From NORP233 sp050186825 (GTDB lineage: Bacteria > Planctomycetota > J058): a stretch of DNA of 64,000 bases. This document shows positions 58,630-64,000 of the stretch, piece after piece. Numbering within the stretch: position 1 is the first letter of the stretch; each line of letters opens with the position of its first letter. The notes under the pieces are model-generated. The model saw only the letters and a program-made list of their open reading frames with translations. It was not told the DNA's origin and did not search any database. Location: contig JBFWYD010000020.1 in assembly GCA_050186825.1 (NCBI GenBank), positions 1-64,000 on the forward strand, given 5' to 3'. Position numbers and translations under genes: made by a program.

Positions 58630-59565
58630 CTAGCCGGGCGCCGCGAGCTTGAGCTTGCGCTTGTGCCCGCGCCGCGCGCAGGTGGCGACGCAGTAGGCGT
58701 CGCGCTCGCCCATCACGGAGAAGGGCGCCCGGTAGGCGCGCAGGGCCTCGCCGCGCCACACCGCGAGCAGCGAGCTCTCGAGCGCGTTTCCCACCCGCTC
58801 CGCGGCGCGCCCCTCGGCGTAGCAGCAGGGGTAGCAGTCCCCGTTCGGGTCGACGTAGAGCTTGTCCAGGCCGAAGGGGCAGGTGAAGGCCCGCTCCAGC
58901 GGCCCGGGGTCCCCGCCCGTGGGCGCCTCGCTGGCCCGGTACTGCGCGCCCGCCGGCCGATAGCGCTGGTCGCGGTCGACGCTGCTCGAGACCTTGAGCC
59001 GCACCTCGTCCACGCCCAGCCCGTAGGCCACCTCGGCGACCCGCTCCAGCTCGTGCTCGTTGTGGGCCATGGGGATCAGCTGGAACACGACCTTGGTCCG
59101 GTACGAGCCGCAGTCGCGCTGCTGGCACACGTAGGCCAGGTTCGCGAGCACCTGCTCCAGCCGACCCCCGACTCGATAGCGCCCGTAGGTCTCCTGGCTC
59201 AGCCCGTCCACGGCGAACACCAGCCGGTCGAGCCCCGCCTCGAGGACGGCCCGCGCCCGCGCGGGCGTGAGCCGCGAGCCGTTGGTCGACACGATCGTCT
59301 CGGCCCCCGAGCGCGCCCGGATCAGCGCCACCGCCCGCTCGAGCTCGGGATGCAGGAAGGGCTCCCCCCGCGTGCCGAACAGCGTGACCTCGCGCAGCTC
59401 CCCCACGACGGGCTCGAGCAGGCGCTCGAGCTCCTCGAGGCTCATCCGGCGCCGCACCACGCCGTCCTGCTTCAGGGTCCGGCACAGCGGGCAGCGGTAG
59501 TTGCACACGTTGACCAGCTCCAGCTGCAAGCGTCGCAGCGGGCCAGGGTCCCAGGGGGCCTCCAC
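58630..59565 (-). CDS. radical SAM protein with SPASM-like C-terminus
   Basis: 311 residues. The 4Fe-4S site is CNYRCPLC (C21, C25, C28). LFGTRGEPFLHPELERAV and ETIVSTNGSRLTPARARAVL are the AdoMet-binding strands. A C-terminal Cys cluster CPFG...NGDCYPCCYAEG...CVATCARRG binds further clusters (SPASM/twitch). Such proteins modify peptides or small molecules. The gene overlaps or adjoins the zinc-ribbon gene downstream and is divergent from a second radical SAM gene. Confidence 0.88.
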   Translation of the reverse strand: MEAPWDPGPLRRLQLELVNVCNYRCPLCRTLKQDGVVRRRMSLEELERLLEPVVGELREVTLFGTRGEPFLHPELERAVALIRARSGAETIVSTNGSRLTPARARAVLEAGLDRLVFAVDGLSQETYGRYRVGGRLEQVLANLAYVCQQRDCGSYRTKVVFQLIPMAHNEHELERVAEVAYGLGVDEVRLKVSSSVDRDQRYRPAGAQYRASEAPTGGDPGPLERAFTCPFGLDKLYVDPNGDCYPCCYAEGRAAERVGNALESSLLAVWRGEALRAYRAPFSVMGERDAYCVATCARRGHKRKLKLAAPG

Positions 59566-59659
59566 CCCGCGGACGCTACCAGCCGCCCCGCCCCGCGCGC
59601 CTCCTCACGGCGCCTCGGGCACGAGCGCCCACCCTCCCGCCCCTGATACCCTGCCCCGC

Positions 59660-60772
59660 GTGCACGACGTGGCGCGCCTGGTCTCGGACCCCCCCACCCT
59701 CGATCGCCTCCGCGCCGCCCTGGCCGACCCCGCCCAGGTCCCTCCGCTCCGCGACCTGAAGCTCAAGGTCACCTCGCGCTGCAACCTTCGCTGCCAGATG
59801 TGCGACTACTGGCAGACCCGCAGCGAGGAGACCCTCGGCAACGACGAGTGGGCCCGGGTCCTCACCGACGCCCGCGCCCTCGGGGCGCGCAAGATCCACC
59901 TCTCGGGCGGCGAGCCCTTCCTGCGCCGCGACCTGGTGCCCCTGCTCGAGCACGCCTGCTCCCTCGGGCTCAAGGTCAACCTCACGACCAACGGGACCCT
60001 GACCACGCGCGAGCAGGCGCGCGCCCTGGCCAAGGCCGGGGTCAACGCGGTCTCGATCTCCTTCGACGGGCCGAGCGCCCGCCTCCACGACCAGATCCGC
60101 GGGCGCGAGGGCGCCTTCGCGCGCTCGCGCCAGACCGCGCGCTGGCTGGTGCGCGAGGCCAAGCGGGCCAGGAGCAAGCTCAAGCTCCGGATCAACTTCG
60201 TGCTGATGCCCGAGAACTACAAGCGCGCGGCCGAGATGGTCCGCTTCGCCGCGGAGCTCGGCGCGGTGGACCTCGTGGCCATGCCCGTGGACCACGAGGA
60301 CCCCGAGCAGCGCCTCTCGCGCGGGCAGCTCGAGACCTACAACGCCGAGGTCGCCCCCGAGGTGGCCCGAGCCCGGGCCGAGGTCGGCTTCAGCGGCGCG
60401 CCCGAGCGTGTGTTCCCCTTCGGCACCTCGGCCCAGGACCTCGACTACGCCAAGCTCGGCCGCTACGCGCGCGGCTACTTCGAGCGCCACACCTGCTACG
60501 CGCCCTGGCTGCACGCCTTCCTGGCCTGGAACGGCGACGTCTTCCTCTGCTGCATGACCACCAACGCCATGGCCCCGCTCGGCAACGTGCGGAGCACCCC
60601 GCTCGGCGAGGTGCTGGCGGGGCCGCGCTACCAGGAGGTCCGACGCGACTTCCTGGCGGGGCGGCGGCATCCCAACTGCCACCGCTGCGACCTGTTCCTC
60701 CCCGAGAACGCGCGGCTCGAGGCCGCCCTGGCCCCCCCGCGCGGCCGGCGGCTGCTCGTGGTCGACGCCTGA
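59660..60772 (+). CDS. radical SAM/SPASM domain protein
   Basis: 370 residues. VTSRCNLRCQMCDYW holds the 4Fe-4S cysteines (C41, C45, C48), IHLSGGEPFLRRDLVPL the GGE motif and LTTNGTLTTREQARAL, SISFDGPSARLHDQIRG the barrel strands. The C-terminus has CYAPW...VFLCCMTTNAMAPLGNV and NCHRCDLF. TGATACCCT (59644) is an extended -10 and the GTG is close to the predicted transcript start. The glycosyltransferase gene begins 13 bases later. Confidence 0.9.
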   Translation: MHDVARLVSDPPTLDRLRAALADPAQVPPLRDLKLKVTSRCNLRCQMCDYWQTRSEETLGNDEWARVLTDARALGARKIHLSGGEPFLRRDLVPLLEHACSLGLKVNLTTNGTLTTREQARALAKAGVNAVSISFDGPSARLHDQIRGREGAFARSRQTARWLVREAKRARSKLKLRINFVLMPENYKRAAEMVRFAAELGAVDLVAMPVDHEDPEQRLSRGQLETYNAEVAPEVARARAEVGFSGAPERVFPFGTSAQDLDYAKLGRYARGYFERHTCYAPWLHAFLAWNGDVFLCCMTTNAMAPLGNVRSTPLGEVLAGPRYQEVRRDFLAGRRHPNCHRCDLFLPENARLEAALAPPRGRRLLVVDA

Positions 60773-60785
60773 GCGAGGTGCCCGC

Positions 60786-61976
60786 GTGCGCCTGTTGATG
60801 CTCTGCGAGCGCTTCCCCCCCGACCTGGGCGGCCTGGCCACCAGCGGCGCGCGCATCGCCGGGGCGCTGGTGCGCCTCGGCGTCGCGGTGGACGTGGTGG
60901 CGTGGACGCGCGCCTGCCCGCCCGGCGCGCTCGAGACCCTGGCCGGGGCCGACGTGCATCCGAGCGCGGCGGGCGTGACCGTGCACCGGGTCGGCCTCTA
61001 CGCCAGCCAGGACTTCTCGCTCCAGCACACCCTGAACGTGCTCGAGTGGCTCCACTCCGAGCGCGCCTTCGCCGCGGCCTGGGGGCACTACCTGTTCCCG
61101 GCCGGCTTCACGGCCGTCCTGTTCGCGGCCAGCCAGGGGATCCCGAGCGCGGTCAGCGCGCGCGGCAACGACGTGGACCGCGCCACCTTCCCGCCGGGCG
61201 ACTTCGCGCGTCTGCTCTGGACCCTCGAGCGCGCCAGCCTGGTCACCGCCGCCTCGGCCGACCTGGCCCGCAAGATCGACGTCCTGCTCGGCCGCGCGCG
61301 CGGGGTGGAGGTCGTGCCCAACGCGGTCGACCCCCAGGTGTTCAGCCCCGGCCCGCCCGACGCCGCCCTGCGCGCGCGCCTGGGGATCGCCCCCGACGAG
61401 GCCGTGCTCTGCTTCGCGGGCGAGCTGCGCCAGAAGAAGGGCTTCCCCTTCCTGCTCGACGCGCTGCGCGCGGTGCGCGCGCAGCGGCCTGCCTGCCTGC
61501 TCGTGGTCGGCGAGGTCCGGCCGCGCGAGCAGTCGCGGCTCCAGGCCTTCGCCGCCGAGCACCCCGCGGACGCGCGCCGGATCCTGATCAGCGGCCGCCT
61601 CGACGAGCCCGCCGAGGTCGCGCGCCACCTGCGCCTGGCCGACGCCTTCCTCCTGCCCTCGCTCTGGGAGGGCATGCCCAACGCGCTGCTCGAGGCCATG
61701 GCGGTGGGGGTGCCCTCCCTCGCGAGCGGCGCGGGCGGGATCCCCGAGGTGCTCGCGGCCGGCCAGACCGGCTTCGTGCTCCCGCGCCATCAGCTGCACC
61801 GCCTGGGCGAGGCGACGCTGGAGCTGCTGGCGCTCCCGGCCGAGGAGCGCGCGCGGATCGGCGCCGCCGCCCGCCAGGCCGTGCTCGAGCGCTTCCACCC
61901 GGACGTCGAGGCCGCGCGCTTGCGCGAGGTGCTCGCGCGGCTTCAGGCGACGGGCGCGCCCAAGAGCTCAGCGTAG
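60786..61976 (+). CDS. family 4 glycosyltransferase
   Basis: 396 residues, GT-B. LCERFPPDLGGLATSGARIA is the acceptor site, VEVVPNAVDPQVFSPG and LCFAGELRQKKGFPFLLDAL begin the donor domain, and LPSLWEGMPNALLEAMAVG is the E-x7-E block. Probably adds sugars from GDP or UDP donors to a surface glycan. It lies downstream of the radical SAM gene with a short gap, and its 3' end overlaps the convergent next gene by 34 bases. Confidence 0.9.
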   Translation: MRLLMLCERFPPDLGGLATSGARIAGALVRLGVAVDVVAWTRACPPGALETLAGADVHPSAAGVTVHRVGLYASQDFSLQHTLNVLEWLHSERAFAAAWGHYLFPAGFTAVLFAASQGIPSAVSARGNDVDRATFPPGDFARLLWTLERASLVTAASADLARKIDVLLGRARGVEVVPNAVDPQVFSPGPPDAALRARLGIAPDEAVLCFAGELRQKKGFPFLLDALRAVRAQRPACLLVVGEVRPREQSRLQAFAAEHPADARRILISGRLDEPAEVARHLRLADAFLLPSLWEGMPNALLEAMAVGVPSLASGAGGIPEVLAAGQTGFVLPRHQLHRLGEATLELLALPAEERARIGAAARQAVLERFHPDVEAARLREVLARLQATGAPKSSA

Positions 61977-63121
61977 GCCGCGAGCAGGGCCGCGCAGGAG
62001 CGCTCCCAGGTCAGCTCGGCCTCGACCCGCGCCCGGGCGCGCGCCGCCAGAGCCGGCCCCAGGGCCGGCTCCGCGAGCAGGCGCAGCAGCCCGTCCTTGA
62101 GCGCCTTGGCCGAGCCCGGGCGCACGAGCAGCGCCTCGGCGCCGTCCTGGGCCAGGGCGCGCACCACCGGCATGTCGCTCGCGACCACGGGCGTGCCCGC
62201 GGCCATGGCCTCGATCACCTTGAGCGGGCAGCAGCCCTGGAGCAGGTTGCGGTCGTTCGGGAGCAGCGGGGCCAGCGCCACGTCGTGGGCGTGGTGCAGC
62301 GCGACCAGCTCGTCGCGCGGGCAGGGCGGGCGCAGCTCGAGGGCCTCCTCGACCCCGAGCTCGTGCGCGCGGTCCAGCAGCCGGCGCCGCTGCTCCTTGC
62401 GCGCGGGGCCTGTCAGGGTCAGCTCGGCGGGATGGTCGCGGCGCAGCAGGCGCAGGGCCTCGAGCGCCACGAACACGCCCTGCCACGAGGTGAGCGTGCC
62501 CGCGTAGAGCAGGCGCAGGGGGGCCTCGGGCGCGCGCCGGGGCGCCTGGAAGCGCCAGCGCGCCAGGTCGACCCCGTTCGGGATCACGCGCAGCCGCGCG
62601 GGCGCGAGCCCGCGCGCGAGCAGGAGCTCGCCCGTGACCGCGCTGGGGGTGACCACCAGGTCCGCCGCCTCCAGGCAGGCTGCCTCCTGGCGCTCGAGCT
62701 TGCGCAGGAGCTCCGGGTCCTCGGCCACGAGCGGGTAGTGGTACTTGAGCTCGATCGAGGGCAGGCCGTTGACCTCGTAGAGCAGCCGCGCGCAGCTCCG
62801 CCCCTTGGTGCGCGCCAGCGGGTAGCCCTCGTAGATCGAGCGCACGTGGACCAGGTCGGCGCGGCGCCCGGCGAAGAAGCGGCGCAGCCCCTCGCGGAAG
62901 GCGAGCACCCGCTCGATCAGGTCCTTGCCGGGGGCGGGCAGGGGCACGTGGACCACGCCCGGGCCGAGGTCGACCGCGTGCGCGGCGGCGCCGGGCCCCG
63001 CCTCGACGGTCACGAGCTGGAGGGGAGGACGCGCGCGGCCGAGCGCCTCCGCGAAGGCGGCCAGGTGCGTGGCCGCGCCCTTGGGGGCGGGGAAGGCGTC
63101 GAAGCTGGCGTAGACGAGCAC
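61943..63121 (-). CDS. family 4 glycosyltransferase
   Basis: 392 residues from a GTG at 63121 with GGAGGAG nine bases upstream. VYASFDAFPAPKGAATHLAA opens the acceptor domain; LRVIPNGVDLARW and RLLYAGTLTSWQGVFVAL begin the donor domain, and NLLQGCCPLKVIEAMAAG is the catalytic block. YEVNGLPSIELKYHYPL lies between. It is convergent with the other glycosyltransferase and divergent from the lipoprotein gene. Confidence 0.9.
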   Translation of the reverse strand: MLVYASFDAFPAPKGAATHLAAFAEALGRARPPLQLVTVEAGPGAAAHAVDLGPGVVHVPLPAPGKDLIERVLAFREGLRRFFAGRRADLVHVRSIYEGYPLARTKGRSCARLLYEVNGLPSIELKYHYPLVAEDPELLRKLERQEAACLEAADLVVTPSAVTGELLLARGLAPARLRVIPNGVDLARWRFQAPRRAPEAPLRLLYAGTLTSWQGVFVALEALRLLRRDHPAELTLTGPARKEQRRRLLDRAHELGVEEALELRPPCPRDELVALHHAHDVALAPLLPNDRNLLQGCCPLKVIEAMAAGTPVVASDMPVVRALAQDGAEALLVRPGSAKALKDGLLRLLAEPALGPALAARARARVEAELTWERSCAALLAAYAELLGAPVA

Positions 63122-63194
63122 TGCTTGCGCTCCTCCGGGGTCACGCCTTACCTTCGCTGGCCGGCCGCCCTGCGGCCACCCAGCCGGAGGATCC

Positions 63195-63884
63195 GTGGCG
63201 CATCGCTCTTCAACGCTCCTGCGCGCGAGCGCGACCCTGCTCCTGGCCCTGCTCGTGGCCGGCTGCCCCCAGGCCCCGCAGGCCCCCGCGAGCGGCGGCG
63301 GCGGCGGCGCGGCGCCGTCCGCGGGCGGCGCGGGCGGCGGCGGCGGCGACGGGGCCGAGGCGTCCGGCGCGATCAAGGTCAAGACGGGCGACGGCAAGGT
63401 CAGCTTCCGGATCAAGCCGGCCGAGGGCGGCTGGAAGATCAGCGACGAGGCGACCAAGGAGCTCTATCGGGTCAAGCTCGAGGGGCAGAAGGTCAAGGTC
63501 AAGGACCCGCAGGACAAGGTGGTGGCCTACGTCAACACCGACGGGACCAAGTTCAAGGTCGAGGACCCCGACACCCGGCAGGAGCTGTTCGTGCTCCGGC
63601 CCCAGGCCGACGGCGACTACAAGCTCGAGACCGCCCAGGACGAGCTGGTCTGCAAGCTCAAGAGGCGCGACTACGGCTGGGAGGCCAAGGACCCGAGCGA
63701 GGCGGAGCTGTTCAAGGCCAAGCTCAAGGAGGGCAAGAGCTCGGTGCGCGACGCGCAGGACCGGACCCTCCACTCGACCAAGGACCCGGTGAAGCTCGTG
63801 GCCTTCGCCTGCCTGGGGCTGCCGCGCCTGAGCGAGCCCCAGCGGCTGGGGCTCTTGCTCCTGGTCGAGAAGACGGTGAAGTGA
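63195..63884 (+). CDS. lipoprotein with KVKD-type repeat strands
   Basis: 229 residues. The signal peptide LLRASATLLLALLVAGC ends in a lipobox. A Gly/Ala linker (about 30-58) precedes the beta-rich body with repeated strands (IKVKTGDGKVSFRIKPAEG, YRVKLEGQKVKVKDPQDK, FKVEDPDTRQELFVL). GTG start after GGAGG. Its stop overlaps the next ATG (TGATG). Function unknown. Confidence 0.75.
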   Translation: MAHRSSTLLRASATLLLALLVAGCPQAPQAPASGGGGGAAPSAGGAGGGGGDGAEASGAIKVKTGDGKVSFRIKPAEGGWKISDEATKELYRVKLEGQKVKVKDPQDKVVAYVNTDGTKFKVEDPDTRQELFVLRPQADGDYKLETAQDELVCKLKRRDYGWEAKDPSEAELFKAKLKEGKSSVRDAQDRTLHSTKDPVKLVAFACLGLPRLSEPQRLGLLLLVEKTVK

Positions 63885-64000
63885 TGGGCGCGGAGTGCCG
63901 GGAGACCGCGGGCTTCCTGTTCAAGCACCCCTGCGGGCGGCAGGCCACGGGCGAGTGCGCCGACTGCGGCAAGGCCGTGTGCGACGCGCACCTCAAGCAG
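63884..64000 (+). CDS. partial zinc-binding (B-box-like) protein
   Basis: The first 39 residues are visible before the right edge: MGAECRETAGFLFKHPCGR, then QATGECADCGKAVCDAHLKQ. The C/H pattern (HPC...C..C....C..H) resembles a B-box or similar zinc site, as found in small proteins that carry further membrane segments. It is coupled to the lipoprotein gene by an overlapping stop and start (ATGA). Confidence 0.6.
   Translation, partial: MGAECRETAGFLFKHPCGRQATGECADCGKAVCDAHLKQ

Overview
The window is a GC-rich bacterial chromosome segment (roughly 70% G+C by eye). Eukaryotic-like Ser/Thr kinases, an ECF sigma / FecR regulator locus with an EF-hand protein, GTG starts after AGGAGG-type Shine-Dalgarno sites, and a redoxin-cytochrome-copper-monooxygenase fusion together suggest Planctomycetota or a related deep GC-rich lineage (Myxococcota is the main alternative). 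No rRNA is present, so this placement is an inference.

Positions 1 to about 16.9 kb look like one end of an integrative element inserted at the 3' end of a tRNA-Leu(GAG) gene (16925-17009, minus strand). A tyrosine integrase lies next to the tRNA. The island carries a RepA-like AAA ATPase, a serine resolvase preceded by two 32-bp dyad repeats, an OLD-family ATPase/TOPRIM nuclease, a complete type I restriction-modification operon (hsdM-hsdS-hsdR) ending in a YgjP-type metallopeptidase, a trypsin-like protease, several unknown small genes and a lipoprotein. It reads as a defence island. hsdM and the OLD gene are preceded by related 32-bp promoter-like sequences, and a GGTAGAAC box recurs near island gene starts. 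The far end of the element lies left of the window.

From 17 kb to the right end is core chromosome. 17-24.5 kb: aspartate-type aminotransferase, DUF2752 protein, secreted proteins, NRDE protein, beta-helix protein, and a kinase with two complete Ser/Thr kinase domains. 24.5-28 kb: ECF sigma factor, secreted EF-hand protein and zinc-finger/FecR membrane regulator. 28-30 kb: SnoaL-like protein and a gene broken by a 104-bp palindromic insertion flanked by an 8-bp target duplication. 30-34.3 kb: two divergent operons (PLP lyase-TauE/SafE and TetR-MlrC peptidase) around paired operators. 34.3-44.7 kb: MTA phosphorylase, purine nucleoside phosphorylase, N-formylglutamate amidohydrolase-like enzyme, Cu-monooxygenase fusion, a large V4R/PAS hybrid histidine kinase with two transmitter modules, and a 5'-3' exonuclease. 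44.7-50.5 kb: a frameshifted gene, an HNH endonuclease with octapeptide repeats, a selenoprotein (in-frame UGA in a UPPC redox motif followed by a bacterial SECIS-like hairpin), and a CYTH/CHAD-ParA gene pair. 50.5-64 kb: alpha/beta hydrolase, MIF-like tautomerase, CapA-like protein, LeuB-family dehydrogenase, four glycosyltransferases, two radical SAM/SPASM proteins, a TrmB-like methyltransferase and a lipoprotein.

The most notable observation is the probable selenoprotein at 47135-48127, which conventional calling would split into two fragments.
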